Source: Brevibacterium sp. XM4083 (GTDB lineage Bacteria; Actinomycetota; Actinomycetes; Actinomycetales; Brevibacteriaceae). From it: DNA of 64,000 nt. The DNA is taken from the NCBI RefSeq assembly GCF_006489205.2, contig NZ_VFYR02000004.1, forward strand, positions 310,001-374,000, given 5' to 3'. The translations under genes were made by a program, and so were the position numbers. Position 1 is the stretch's first letter; each line of letters starts with the position of its first letter. A model generated the notes under the pieces. The model did no database searches. It was not told the DNA's origin and saw nothing but the letters and a program-made list of their open reading frames with translations. This document shows positions 16,651-25,864 of this stretch, one piece after another.

Positions 16651-17517
16651 ATGACAGCCAACCAGACTCCCACCCCGGTGAGAGCCTACGGCCCCTCGGT
16701 CAGCCAGCTCCGCCATCGTGCCGAGATGCCGATGCTCGTCCTCGGCATCGTGCTCACCGTGATCGTCTCCCTCGGCGCGCTCACCTACCTGCTCCTCGGG
16801 CTCTCCCTCGACGAATGGGCCCTCGGCGTCCTCATCGGCCTGTTCGCGCCGATCATCAGCTTCATCTACATCCGCTACCTCTTCTGGTCACAGATCTCCA
16901 ACGGTGTCGAGGTCACGGACGAGCAGTTCCCCGAGCTCTACCGGGTCTACCACGATCTCGCCGTGGAGATGGGCTTCGGTGCCGGCACGGGACGGATGTC
17001 GACGATCCCGCAGATCTACGTCATCAACGGCAACGGAATGATGAACGCCTACGCATCGAAGTGCCAGCTGCAGCGCGGCTATGTCGTCGTCTACAGTGAC
17101 ATCGTCGATCTCGCGTACATGTACGGTGACTTCGGCGCGCTGCGCTTCATCATGGCCCACGAGCTCGGGCACATCAAGTGCGGTCACGTGAACCTGTGGC
17201 GCAACGGCATCCAGCCGATCCTCGTCCTGCTCCGGCTCTCGCCGTTGCTCTCGCGAGCCCAGGAGTACACGGCCGATCGCACCGCGTCGTTCTACGCTCC
17301 GCAGGACGCGATGAAGCTCATCGCCCTCTTCGCGGGCAAGAACATGGCCAAGCACGTCGACGTCGACGCCTACATCCGCTCGGTCGATCGGCACAAGAAC
17401 GGGTTCTGGCTGCGTCTGTCGAACTTCCTCGCCGGCCATGCGGTCGGGTTCCGCCGGATGAAGGCGCTCAGTCTCGTCAAGACCCACGGATGGAATGTGC
17501 AGGGCAAGATGCTCTGA
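16651..17517 (+). CDS. M48-family membrane metallopeptidase
   Basis: 288-residue zinc protease of the HtpX/Ste24 type. Two N-terminal membrane spans (about 28-50 and 55-75) are followed by the catalytic motif H-E-L-G-H near residue 170. The third zinc ligand is probably the Glu in S-R-A-Q-E-Y-T-A-D near 210, the usual M48 arrangement. It is shorter at the C-terminus than HtpX. The role may be membrane-protein quality control. The 234 bp upstream contain TACCCT- and TAGTGT-like -10 boxes but nothing decisive. Confidence 0.9.
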   Translation: MTANQTPTPVRAYGPSVSQLRHRAEMPMLVLGIVLTVIVSLGALTYLLLGLSLDEWALGVLIGLFAPIISFIYIRYLFWSQISNGVEVTDEQFPELYRVYHDLAVEMGFGAGTGRMSTIPQIYVINGNGMMNAYASKCQLQRGYVVVYSDIVDLAYMYGDFGALRFIMAHELGHIKCGHVNLWRNGIQPILVLLRLSPLLSRAQEYTADRTASFYAPQDAMKLIALFAGKNMAKHVDVDAYIRSVDRHKNGFWLRLSNFLAGHAVGFRRMKALSLVKTHGWNVQGKML

Positions 17518-17551
17518 GGCCGGCCAAGCCTCACGAGCCTCCCAGCCGGTG

Positions 17552-17567
17552 TGTGATGACTGACACA
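17552..17567. promoter_or_regulatory. GlxR/CRP-type binding site
   Basis: TGTG-ATGACTGA-CACA, an exact TGTG-N8-CACA match nested in GTGTGT-N8-ACACAC (17549-17568). It ends 23 bp before the GTG start at 17591, over the likely promoter of the membrane-protein gene. Confidence 0.55.
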
Positions 17568-17590
17568 CTCCGGGGTGGGAGAATGAAGGC

Positions 17591-19111
17591 GTGCGCTCAG
17601 TCCTCGTCTCGGCGAATGCCCTCGGATCCGGTCGTCCTCTGCGTCTGCTGCTGTGGCCTCTGCTCGCCGCCGTCGCAGTCTTCATCCTTGCGCTGGCGGT
17701 CCTCGCCCCCGCGCTCGCGCAGCTCGAGCGCTCCATCGCTGCGAGCAGTCAGCCGCGGCCTCCGGCGGACGTTTCCGCGGCGGTGAGCGTCGAATCCCCG
17801 CCGAGCTTCTCCGTTGCCGTCGGGGTCGATGACACGGTCTCCGAGATGCCGGCCCTGCAGAGCGCGATGGTCGACTACCTCGCGTTCTCCGACGAATATG
17901 CCAAGCGCCTCAAGGAGGGCGCCCTGGTTGAGGAGTTCGGGACCGAGGAGCGCGTGCTCTCCCCCGCCGGGGCCCGGGCCCAGGTCGAGGATGGGACGTC
18001 GGTTCTCGCGGTGATCCTGCCCGCGCAGCTCACGCCGACGGTGCTCGCCGACATCCGCGACTACTCCGCGGGACGGCTCGCTGAGGCACCGACGTATCCG
18101 ATCACGATCGTCGCCGGACCGCAGGCTCTCAACGAGGACGGCTTCATCGTCACGAAGTACGAGGACGAGGTGGTCCGGCAGGCCAACGAGTTCGTCGCCG
18201 ACCAGATCCGCACCGTCGCCGGCGAGCTCACGTGCGATCCTGCCGGCAGCAGCCTCAACTGTGCCCGGTCGACCGATGAGACCGCGCGGGCGTTCGAGCG
18301 ACCGTTCACGACGACCGTCGACGAGGTGTCGGGGCCCGACCCGGTCGACTACTTCGGCCCGGACGCTGACGGTGCGGCGTCCGTGCCGTCGGCCGGGAAC
18401 CCGCCTGCGGCGACCGCCCAGATCAACCCCGTCGCCGAGGAGGCTGCCAGCAATGAGCCCGCGTGGGCGTCGTCCGCATGGATGCCATCCGTGGTCATCG
18501 CGTCGGCGCTCGCGGCGCTGACCTTGGCATTGACGGCGTCGTTCGTCGTCAATCGGGCGGCAGGGCTGAGCATCGTCCTCGTCGGTCCGTGGCGCACGAT
18601 GCGCGCCCAGCGACCGTTCCCCAGGCAGGCTCTGCTGGGGATCAAGCTGCTCATCGGAGCGGTCGGTTCGGTGGTGCTGGGTGTGGCCGCGGCCATTGCG
18701 GCGACCGGCATCGGCACGTTCGTCTTCCAGCATGCCGGTGGGCATGCGGAGGTGCGCTTCGTCGCGGTCCTCGTCTACAGCGGGGTGTTGTCCGCGATGC
18801 TCGTGAGCATCGTGCTGGCGATCAATGACCTCGCCGGCACGCTGTTCGGTGTCCTCGCGGCCGTGGCTGCGCTCATCATCGTCGCGGCGAACTCGGGACT
18901 GCCCCGCCTCCTCACGCTTCCCGTCAACGATCTCGACCTGGGGATTCAGCTGGAGATGCTCGTGTCATTGGGAAGCCCGACGACTCTGCTCTCCAACATC
19001 GCGCCAACGCTGCTGGGATTCGCCGTCGCGACGGTCGTCGCCGCAGTGGCTGGCGTTGCCGGAACCCACTTCTACGACCGTGCGCACAGCACGAAGGTCG
19101 ACGTGCGGTGA
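17591..19111 (+). CDS. large membrane protein, ABC-2/YhgE-like topology
   Basis: 506 residues, not assigned to a known protein. One N-terminal membrane span (~15-45) is followed by a ~240-residue extracytoplasmic domain with two cysteines (L-T-C-D and L-N-C-A). Five or six C-terminal spans follow (about 298-320, 350-375, 385-410, 415-435, 470-495). This layout resembles ABC-2 permeases and YhgE/Pip-type proteins, but no ATPase gene is adjacent. GTG at 17591 is the likely start. A GlxR-type site lies just upstream and a strong hairpin follows the gene. Confidence 0.75.
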   Translation: MRSVLVSANALGSGRPLRLLLWPLLAAVAVFILALAVLAPALAQLERSIAASSQPRPPADVSAAVSVESPPSFSVAVGVDDTVSEMPALQSAMVDYLAFSDEYAKRLKEGALVEEFGTEERVLSPAGARAQVEDGTSVLAVILPAQLTPTVLADIRDYSAGRLAEAPTYPITIVAGPQALNEDGFIVTKYEDEVVRQANEFVADQIRTVAGELTCDPAGSSLNCARSTDETARAFERPFTTTVDEVSGPDPVDYFGPDADGAASVPSAGNPPAATAQINPVAEEAASNEPAWASSAWMPSVVIASALAALTLALTASFVVNRAAGLSIVLVGPWRTMRAQRPFPRQALLGIKLLIGAVGSVVLGVAAAIAATGIGTFVFQHAGGHAEVRFVAVLVYSGVLSAMLVSIVLAINDLAGTLFGVLAAVAALIIVAANSGLPRLLTLPVNDLDLGIQLEMLVSLGSPTTLLSNIAPTLLGFAVATVVAAVAGVAGTHFYDRAHSTKVDVR

Positions 19112-19144
19112 GACAGGTCCTGTCGTCTGGACGGGGGAACGAAT

Positions 19145-19185
19145 CAGGCCGGCTGACTCAGCATGTCTGCTGGTCAACCGGCCTG
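19145..19185. terminator. hairpin between convergent gene and tRNA
   Basis: Nearly perfect ~18-bp stem (CAGGCCGG...CCGGCCTG outer arms, loop TGTC, one wobble and one bulge). It can end the rightward membrane-protein gene and the leftward tRNA-Thr transcript. Confidence 0.7.
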
Positions 19186-19192
19186 TTGCCGA

Positions 19193-19264
19193 GCCGCCTG
19201 CGGGAATCGAACCCGCGACCTATTCATTACGAGTGAATCGCTCTGCCGACTGAGCTAAGGCGGC
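19193..19264 (-). tRNA. tRNA-Thr (anticodon CGU)
   Basis: A 72-nt cloverleaf on the minus strand. It has a 7-bp acceptor stem (GCCGCCT/AGGCGGC), a D arm GCTC...GAGC, an anticodon stem ATTCA/TGAAT with loop CTCGTAA (anticodon CGT, reads ACG) and a T arm GCGGG-TTCGATT-CCCGC. CCA is not encoded. Confidence 0.95.
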
Positions 19265-19443
19265 AACCGCACCAACTTTAGCCAATCCGAGCACCGCGGG
19301 TCAAAACGGACGAGGGACCACCTCGGCGCCTGGAACCACCCACCCCACCCATGCGCGTCCACGCCGCTGATCTGCGATTTCACCCGGCCCGACGACGGTG
19401 ATCCGCGACTCTCCTGCGACCTCCATCCGCTGGTGAGAACGGG

Positions 19444-19479
19444 TGCGACACGTGTCACACTCGACCGACCCGCTAACCT
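19444..19479 (+). promoter_or_regulatory. promoter of the M20 peptidase gene with CRP-like site
   Basis: TGCGA-CACGTG-TCACA (19444-19459) differs by one base from the CRP/GlxR consensus and has the core palindrome ACACGTGT. It covers the -35 position of a TAACCT -10 (19474-19479), giving a leader of ~32 nt to GTG 19518. Confidence 0.45.
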
Positions 19480-19517
19480 TGGGTGGATACCCACTGCGAA
19501 ACCGAGAGGCCGATTAC

Positions 19518-20636
19518 GTGAGAGAGTTCGATTCGACAGAGTTCATGAGCGACTTCCAAGCGCTCATCGAGTGCGAATCGTTCTCCCATGACCCCGCGGC
19601 ACTGGCCCGCAGCGCTCAGCTCCTCTCCCGCATCGGCACCGGCCTCCTCGGAGCCGCGCCGCATGTCATCGAGACCGGCGGCCATCCGCACCTGCTGTGG
19701 CGCTTCGGTTCCGGAGAGCGTGAGGTCGTCCTCATCGGCCACCACGACACGGTTTGGCCGACCGGCACGATTGAATCCTTCCCCTTCTCCGTGACCGACG
19801 GGGTCGTCCGCGGACCCGGCGCCGATGACATGAAGGGCGGAATCCTCATCGCCCTCTACGCCATGGCCCGACTCCGCTCCGAACGCGGCAGCCTCGACGG
19901 CGTGAGCGTGCTCATCACTTCCGACGAGGAGCTCGGCTCCCCCGGCTCACGGCAGATCATCGAAGATGAGGCGCGCGGTGCGAAAGCCGCCCTCGTGTTC
20001 GAAAGCGGCGCCCCCGACGGCTCGGTGAAGATCGCGCGCAAGGGCGTGGCGATCTATTCCCTCGAGGTCGCCGGTCTCGCCGCGCACGCCGGTGTCGAAC
20101 CCGAGAAGGGCATCAACGCCACCGTCGAGATCGCCAACCAGGTCGTGTCGATCGCCGCCCTCCACGCCCCGAATGTCGGGACCTCCGTCGTGCCCACCGT
20201 CATGCGCAGCGGCTCGACGACGAACACCGTCCCCGCCGAGGCGGTCGTCGGCATCGACTCCCGTGCCGCAACCGTCGCCGAACAGGAGCGCATCGACGCC
20301 GAGCTGCGGGCGCTGACCCCCACCGTCGCCGGCGCCCGCCTCGATCTCAAGGGCGGGATCAATCGGGGTCCGCTCGAAGAGGAGATGGCACTCGGCCTCT
20401 ACGCCCGCGCGCAGCGCCTCGCTTCGCACCTCGGCCACCCGCCGCTGCGGTCGGTGGCCGTCGGCGGCGGCTCGGACGGCAACTTCACCGCCGGTGTCGG
20501 GACACCGACCCTCGATGGTCTCGGCACCGTCGGCGGCGGCTCCCACGCGCGGACCGAACACGCCCTGCAGGTCTGGATCCCCCGCCGCGTCGAACTCACC
20601 GCCGCCCTCGTCGGCGAACTCCTCGACGAGGACTGA
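19518..20636 (+). CDS. M20-family metallopeptidase (carboxypeptidase G2-like)
   Basis: Zinc aminoacylase/carboxypeptidase of the M20 family (about 372 aa). Metal and catalytic blocks are in order: G-H-H-D-T-V-W-P, G-P-G-A-D-D-M-K-G-G, T-S-D-E-E-L-G-S, then F-E-S-G near 160 and a C-terminal H in S-H-A-R-T-E-H. The dimerisation domain lies between. It probably hydrolyses an N-acyl or dipeptide substrate in the cytoplasm, since there is no signal peptide. Start chosen at GTG 19518 (GAGAGG 8 nt upstream); an ATG at 19443 in frame lies upstream of the likely -10. Confidence 0.9.
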   Translation: MREFDSTEFMSDFQALIECESFSHDPAALARSAQLLSRIGTGLLGAAPHVIETGGHPHLLWRFGSGEREVVLIGHHDTVWPTGTIESFPFSVTDGVVRGPGADDMKGGILIALYAMARLRSERGSLDGVSVLITSDEELGSPGSRQIIEDEARGAKAALVFESGAPDGSVKIARKGVAIYSLEVAGLAAHAGVEPEKGINATVEIANQVVSIAALHAPNVGTSVVPTVMRSGSTTNTVPAEAVVGIDSRAATVAEQERIDAELRALTPTVAGARLDLKGGINRGPLEEEMALGLYARAQRLASHLGHPPLRSVAVGGGSDGNFTAGVGTPTLDGLGTVGGGSHARTEHALQVWIPRRVELTAALVGELLDED

Positions 20637-20705
20637 CCTCAGCAGACGGTCCACGACAGCGTCCGCGCCGAGGCCGCTTCCACCCGTGCAGAGGACGGGC
20701 AGGAC

Positions 20706-21863
20706 TCAGGCGGCGCCGTCCCGGTCGGTGAGCAGCCAGGGATTCGACAGCAGCACGAACGCGGATTCGACGATGAGCACCGGTGACATGTTCGTGGCCA
20801 GTCGCCGCCGCGCCTCGGCGATCGCATCGATGCGCAGCAGGGTGGTGTCCGCGGTGTCCCGATTGCCCTGTTCGGTGATGAGTTCGTCCTCGCCGGCATT
20901 GATCCACCCGTCCCGCATGCCCAGCTGGTACATGAGGATGTCGCGGTAGAGACTCATGAGCTCGAGGAAGATCCGGTCGAGTTCGTCGTTGCGGGCCCGC
21001 ACCGACCGCCGCTTCTGCTCCTCCTCGAGCTTGCGGATCTGCGCTCGCGCCGACGGCGGAACGGTCTTCTCCCCGGCGATGCCGAGGGTCTCCATGAGGT
21101 CGCTGCGTTCCTTCGCGTTGCGCTCCTCGACGCGGGCCTTCGCCGTCTCCGCGGCTTCGTCGACGATGCGCCCGGCCAGCCGGATCGTCGCCCCCACCGA
21201 GGTGAGTTTGCCCGGGATCGCAAGGATCTTCTTCCGCTCGTCGGCCGCGGAGTCGCTCAGCGCCATGTACTTCGCCCGCCCGATGTGGTTCTGGGCGACG
21301 GCCGCGGCCCAGCGCGCCCGCTCGGGATCGACATGGTCGCGGTCGATGAGCAAGCTGGCAACGGCCTCACGTGAGGGAATGCGCAGGCGCACGGGACGGC
21401 ACCGCGACCGGATGGTCGTGAGGACGTCGATGGGGCTCGGGGCGCAGAGCAGCCACACCGTCGCCGGCGGGGGTTCCTCGATCGCCTTGAGGAGGACGTT
21501 CGCGGTGCGCTCGGTCATCCTGTCGGCGTCCTCGATGATGACGACGCGCCACGGGGAGTTGACTGGCGCGGTCTGGGCCTTGCCGACGAGTTCGCGCACC
21601 TCGTCGATCGCGATGACCGACTTCTGCGTCGACATGATCGTCAGCGACTCGTGGTGGCCGGACATCACCCTGGCGGTGACATCATTGGGCGCCTCACCGC
21701 CGGAGATGAGCGCGGCTGCGAAGGCTCTGGCCGCATTCGACCGACCGGAACCGGGCGGCCCGGTGAAGAGCCACGCATGCGTCATCGCCGCCGGCGAATT
21801 GAGCGCGTACTCGAGTTGGCGAACGACGTCGTCCTGTCCGACGAGTTCGTCGAAGACGCTCAC
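20706..21863 (-). CDS. holB: DNA polymerase III subunit delta'
   Basis: Clamp-loader subunit (385 aa). An AAA+ fold has a P-loop G-P-P-G-S-G-R-S near residue 37 and the S-R-C motif (I-R-S-R-C-R-P-V-R-L) near 155, followed by a lid and a helical collar domain. Its start overlaps the tmk stop by 4 bp (ATGA), the common actinobacterial tmk-holB pair. Odd feature: the four-cysteine zinc module that usually follows the P-loop helix in bacterial delta' is missing. That stretch (A-L-I-S-G-G-E-A-P-N-D-V) has no cysteine. Confidence 0.93.
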   Translation of the reverse strand: MSVFDELVGQDDVVRQLEYALNSPAAMTHAWLFTGPPGSGRSNAARAFAAALISGGEAPNDVTARVMSGHHESLTIMSTQKSVIAIDEVRELVGKAQTAPVNSPWRVVIIEDADRMTERTANVLLKAIEEPPPATVWLLCAPSPIDVLTTIRSRCRPVRLRIPSREAVASLLIDRDHVDPERARWAAAVAQNHIGRAKYMALSDSAADERKKILAIPGKLTSVGATIRLAGRIVDEAAETAKARVEERNAKERSDLMETLGIAGEKTVPPSARAQIRKLEEEQKRRSVRARNDELDRIFLELMSLYRDILMYQLGMRDGWINAGEDELITEQGNRDTADTTLLRIDAIAEARRRLATNMSPVLIVESAFVLLSNPWLLTDRDGAA

Positions 21864-24847
21864 CGGGACCCTCCGGGACCGTTGAAGCGGTTGCGGTTGC
21901 GCTCCCGCTGCTGGCGCACACGCTCACGGGCCTGCCGTTCGATCTCGGCCTGCGCCTGGAGGCGTTCGCGGCTCGTCTGCCGGGCGCTGCGGGCCGGAAG
22001 CACGGTCGTGGCCGCTTCGTCGGAGCCGTTCGACTCCTCAGCCGCCGAGGTCTCGATGATCGTCGTCGGCGCCTCATCGGGATCGTCCTCGTCAATCACC
22101 GGTGCCTGTGGCCGGAAGGTGCCGGCCGAGAGCACTGTGGTCTCCGCTTCCTCCCGTTCGTCCGGCGTCGCTGCGCTGCTCGTGCGCTGCTCGATCTCGA
22201 CGGCATCGTCATCACCGACGACATGGTCGGCGGCTCCGGTCACCGGGTGCACCCGGGTCTCTGCCTCACCGTCGGTGACGAGCGGTCCCTCATCGGCGTC
22301 CTCTGCCTCGGGAGCATCGCTTCCCGCATCCGCCGTCCGCGTGTCTTCGGCGGTGCGCTCGGCGTCTGCGCCGCCCCGGTCCTCAGCACTGCGGCCGAGG
22401 AACGGTTCGCTCCGGTCGGCAGACGTCTCGTCGGCATCCTCGCGCAGGTCGGCACCGAGGTCGACCTTGTCGGTGGCAACGCCATCGTCATCGTCGGTCG
22501 GTGACCCGACCTCGCTGACGGGGACGAATCGCGCCCGCGGACCGTCGCCGGTCTCACGTGCCGGTCGCTCCTCCGATGCCGACGCAGACGCATCGCCTGT
22601 CGCATCGCCCGCGGCGGTGCGGGCCGGCTGTCCGACGGTCGGCGAGTCCTCAGGCACCAACGGGGCAGCCTGCGTCGCAGGCAGCACGCGCTCGCCGGTC
22701 CCGCGGCTCGAGGCACTGCTCGCCTCATCGCGGCCGGCAAGATCGCCGTCCGCGCCACCGGCGGGCGCTGGCGTCGTGGACTCGGCGCTGTCCGGCCTCT
22801 CGCTCTGCGGCCCGGATGCGGCGGCGGCCGCCGTGCCTCCGACGGCCGGCGTCGCCGACTCGGCGTCGGTCACGGAACCGGGCACCGCCTCTGCGACGGA
22901 GCCCTTCCTCAGGGTGTGCGGCAGCCGCGCATGCACGGCTGCGAGGATCTGCCCGGCGAGCTCCTCCTGGGTCACGGACGCGTCGAGGACGACGTAGCGT
23001 TCGGGGTCCTTCTGGGCGCGGTTGAGGTAGGTCTGGCGGACCCGCTGATGGAACTGCTGGTTCTCCTGGTCGAGGTAGTTCGATTCTCCGCGGGCGCTCA
23101 TCCGGGCGGCAGCCACCTCGGGGTCGATGTCGAGGACGATCGTCAGGTGCGGGATGAGTCCTTCGGTGGCCCAGCGGCTGAGCGCTAGGATCGTCTTCGG
23201 GTCGAACTCGCGGCCGGCCGCCTGGTAGGCGACGGTCGAGTCGATGTAGCGGTCGGTGATGACGATGCTTCCCGCCTCGAGCCCGGGATCGACGAGCGAG
23301 GCCACATGGTGGGCGCGGTCGGCGGCGAAGAGGAGGGCTTCGGTGCGGGCGCTCGGCGGTTCGGCGTCGAAGAGCACCGAGCGGATCTTACGGCCGAGCT
23401 CGGTGCCGCCGGGTTCCCGAGTCGCCTCGACGCTGTAGCCCTCGTCGGCGAGTTCACGGGAGAGTCGCGTGATCTGCGTGCTCTTGCCCGATCCGTCGCC
23501 GCCTTCGATGGCGATGAAGAACCCGGGACCGAAACGGTCGGCGAGGGCGCCGACGCCGTCCTTGTTCGCGTCCTCGGACTGGCTGGGCGGGCGGAAGCCG
23601 TGGACGATGTCGACCGACAGTCCCTGCATGCCGTGCGGGTCGAAGATGCAGAGGCCGATGATGCCGGCGACGAGCGCGGCGAACCCGATGACGACGAACG
23701 CGACGTCGGCCGGCGGCAGGGTGAAGATCGCGTCGGTGCTGATCGGGGCCACGGTGATGTCGATCGCGTTGATGAGGAGGGCGATGAGGGCACCGCCGAC
23801 AGCGCCGACGCGGCGGGAGAAGTCGTAGACCTGGGAGCGCACGCCGATGCCGACGAGGAACGCGACGACGCCGGCGAGCACGACCTTGCCCGAGAGTTCG
23901 TCGATGGCACCGGTGGCGATGAGGAGGATGCCGGAGACGGTGAGGGCGAACGCCGAGACGCGGGGGCGGGACATGCCCGGCGCGAACGTCGGCCCCATCT
24001 CGAAGCCGATCGCCCAGCCGAGGAGGGCGACGACGAGCATGAGCGCATATCCGGCCTGACCGTACTCGTGTTCGACGGCGGTGGGTTCGGCGAGGATGAA
24101 CGTCGCCCCGAGGACGCCGAAGAGGGCGATCGGCACCCACGGCTTCGCAATGCTCGCCGGGGGCCTGGCGACCCGCGCCTTCGCGACCGGGAACGACCCG
24201 GTCGTCGACGACTCCGCATGGAGGGCGCGTTCGGGGGTGAGGTAGATCATCACGGCGCCGATGACCATGGCGATGCCGACGAGGAGGCTCATCCAGCCCA
24301 GCGAACTCGTTCCGGCTTCCGCGCCGCCCATGATCTGGAAGGAGCAGGCGAGGAAGAGCAGCACAGTCGCGGGCACGCCGACCCGGCGCCACGGCTTCTC
24401 GTTCGTGAAGGGGGTGAGGCTCATGAGGAGGCCGATGACGGCACCGAGGACGAGACCGGTCACCCAGGTCAGCCATGCGCTCGGGGCGAGGCTCAAGACG
24501 ATGAGGAGAGCCGCCTCGACGACGGCGGAGATGCTCAGTGCCCGTTTGCGCACGGCCGGCCCCCGACCGGCGAAGACCTTCGACGGGATGAAGAGTCCCG
24601 CACACGCGAGGACGAAGACGATGAGCAGGGACAGACTGCCGGCCTGATTGTCGAACTCACCGGCGCCGAGGGTATCGGCGAGGGTGGTGAACGCGCGACC
24701 GCTGACGGTCGTGAAGAACCCGCTGGTGCCGGCTACGACGTAGCTGATCGCAGCGAGGACGATGAGGGCGCCCCACACCGCGGTTTCGGTGACCAACCGG
24801 CCAGGAGCGCCGGGAAGTCGATGTCCTGTAGTCGTCAACATGCTCAC
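21860..24847 (-). CDS. tmk: membrane-domain/thymidylate kinase fusion with long disordered tail
   Basis: 995 residues. Residues 1-405 hold ten to twelve membrane spans of an MFS-like bundle. Residues ~441-645 are a full thymidylate kinase, converting dTMP to dTDP: P-loop G-G-D-G-S-G-K-S-T at 449-457, R-E-P-G-G-T at 477-482, and D-R-Y-I-D-S-T-V-A-Y-Q. Residues 650-995 are acidic, Ala/Thr/Asp-rich and disordered, ending in a basic Arg/Gln-rich helix. Membrane-linked thymidylate kinases of ~1000 aa are known in streptomycetes and relatives. As no other kinase is visible, this is probably the essential enzyme. GTG at 24847 is 6 nt after a -10-like TAGGGT (24859-24854), so the mRNA is probably leaderless. 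Confidence 0.93.
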   Translation of the reverse strand: MSMLTTTGHRLPGAPGRLVTETAVWGALIVLAAISYVVAGTSGFFTTVSGRAFTTLADTLGAGEFDNQAGSLSLLIVFVLACAGLFIPSKVFAGRGPAVRKRALSISAVVEAALLIVLSLAPSAWLTWVTGLVLGAVIGLLMSLTPFTNEKPWRRVGVPATVLLFLACSFQIMGGAEAGTSSLGWMSLLVGIAMVIGAVMIYLTPERALHAESSTTGSFPVAKARVARPPASIAKPWVPIALFGVLGATFILAEPTAVEHEYGQAGYALMLVVALLGWAIGFEMGPTFAPGMSRPRVSAFALTVSGILLIATGAIDELSGKVVLAGVVAFLVGIGVRSQVYDFSRRVGAVGGALIALLINAIDITVAPISTDAIFTLPPADVAFVVIGFAALVAGIIGLCIFDPHGMQGLSVDIVHGFRPPSQSEDANKDGVGALADRFGPGFFIAIEGGDGSGKSTQITRLSRELADEGYSVEATREPGGTELGRKIRSVLFDAEPPSARTEALLFAADRAHHVASLVDPGLEAGSIVITDRYIDSTVAYQAAGREFDPKTILALSRWATEGLIPHLTIVLDIDPEVAAARMSARGESNYLDQENQQFHQRVRQTYLNRAQKDPERYVVLDASVTQEELAGQILAAVHARLPHTLRKGSVAEAVPGSVTDAESATPAVGGTAAAAASGPQSERPDSAESTTPAPAGGADGDLAGRDEASSASSRGTGERVLPATQAAPLVPEDSPTVGQPARTAAGDATGDASASASEERPARETGDGPRARFVPVSEVGSPTDDDDGVATDKVDLGADLREDADETSADRSEPFLGRSAEDRGGADAERTAEDTRTADAGSDAPEAEDADEGPLVTDGEAETRVHPVTGAADHVVGDDDAVEIEQRTSSAATPDEREEAETTVLSAGTFRPQAPVIDEDDPDEAPTTIIETSAAEESNGSDEAATTVLPARSARQTSRERLQAQAEIERQARERVRQQRERNRNRFNGPGGSR

Positions 24848-24998
24848 GCCACTACCCTATCTTCAGGTTCTGACATATCTCTTGGAAGCCCCGTGAGTCT
24901 CGGCTGGTCCTCCGGTGAGTCCCGCCGGTGTCCGGTGGGTCCCACGGTGTCCGGACCCGCACCTCCCCGCCGGCGTCCGGTGCACGAGCGCCATCATC

Positions 24999-25011
24999 TA
25001 CTCTTGATCCG
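24999..25011 (+). promoter_or_regulatory. leaderless-type promoter of lplA-like gene
   Basis: TACTCT (24999-25004) ends 6 nt before GTG 25011, and no ribosome site is present. The 163-bp gap also carries the divergent tmk -10 (TAGGGT, 24859-24854). Confidence 0.55.
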
Positions 25012-25814
25012 TGACGACAGACCGCGAACCCGCACCGGACGATGCCGGCCCCACGACCGGAGACGGCTCCCGCACCCCGATGGACCGTGTCGAGACCGAG
25101 GGTCTGTCCCCGACCGACGAGCTCGCGTTCGCCCGTGTCCTCCTCGACTCGGTCAAGGCCGGGCGCCGAGGCGCGACGCTGCGGCTCTACCGCCCCGCCC
25201 CGACCGTGGCCTTCGGTGCCCGCGACCGCTTCCTCCCCGGTTTCCCGGCGGCCGTCGAGGCCGCCCGCGACCACGGGTTCACTCCCGCTCTGCGCAGCCT
25301 CGGCGGACGCGCCGCCGCCTACCATGAGGGCTCTCTCGTCATCGATCACATCGAACCGAGCGACTCCTTCATCACCAATACCTCCGCGCGGTTCAGCCGC
25401 TTCGGCGAGGACTACGTCGCAGTGCTGCGCGGCATCGGCGTCGACGCCCGCCTCGGCGAGATCCCCGGCGAATACTGCCCGGGTGAGTACAGCGTCAACG
25501 TCGCCGGTCGGATCAAGGCCATCGGCACCGCGCAGCGCGTCGTCTCCGGGGCGTGGCTGTTCTCCTCCTCGGTCATCGTCACCGACCCTGATCCGATCCG
25601 CGCCGTCCTCACCGACGTCGAGGCCGCACTGGGCGTGACGTGGGATCCGCTGACCGGCGGGTCGATCAGTGAGGTGCATCCGGAGATCACCGTCGATGCC
25701 GTCACCGAGGCGTTCGCCTCCTATTTCGCCCGCGACTTCGCGCTCACGCCCAGTTCGCCGACGGCAGACGAACTCGCCGCCCTGCCCGCGCAGGCCGCCG
25801 GGCACGTGCTGTAA
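25011..25814 (+). CDS. lipoate-protein ligase A family protein
   Basis: Biotin/lipoate A/B ligase fold (267 aa). The key loop L-R-S-L-G-G-R-A-A-A-Y near residue 98 matches the R-R-x-x-G-G-G/R motif of LplA-type enzymes. The catalytic Lys lies in V-A-G-R-I-K-A-I-G-T-A-Q near 170. It may ligate or transfer lipoate/octanoate to carrier proteins. The C-terminal accessory domain of full LplA is absent, so it may be an amidotransferase type. It is a single gene. Confidence 0.85.
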   Translation: MTTDREPAPDDAGPTTGDGSRTPMDRVETEGLSPTDELAFARVLLDSVKAGRRGATLRLYRPAPTVAFGARDRFLPGFPAAVEAARDHGFTPALRSLGGRAAAYHEGSLVIDHIEPSDSFITNTSARFSRFGEDYVAVLRGIGVDARLGEIPGEYCPGEYSVNVAGRIKAIGTAQRVVSGAWLFSSSVIVTDPDPIRAVLTDVEAALGVTWDPLTGGSISEVHPEITVDAVTEAFASYFARDFALTPSSPTADELAALPAQAAGHVL

Positions 25815-25836
25815 CGAGGCCGTCCTCCCGGTTCGC

Positions 25837-25864
25837 CCCGCGAGGGGTCTACCCCACGCGGGGT
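25837..25864 (+). terminator. candidate terminator after lplA-like gene
   Basis: CCCCGCG, 14 nt, CGCGGGG, 23 bp after the stop codon. The stem is modest and there is no T-run. Confidence 0.4.

Noticed and set aside
23306..25327. A long plus-strand frame opposite tmk
   Set aside because: It is antisense to the membrane and kinase parts, has no recognisable domain, and runs across the divergent promoter region.
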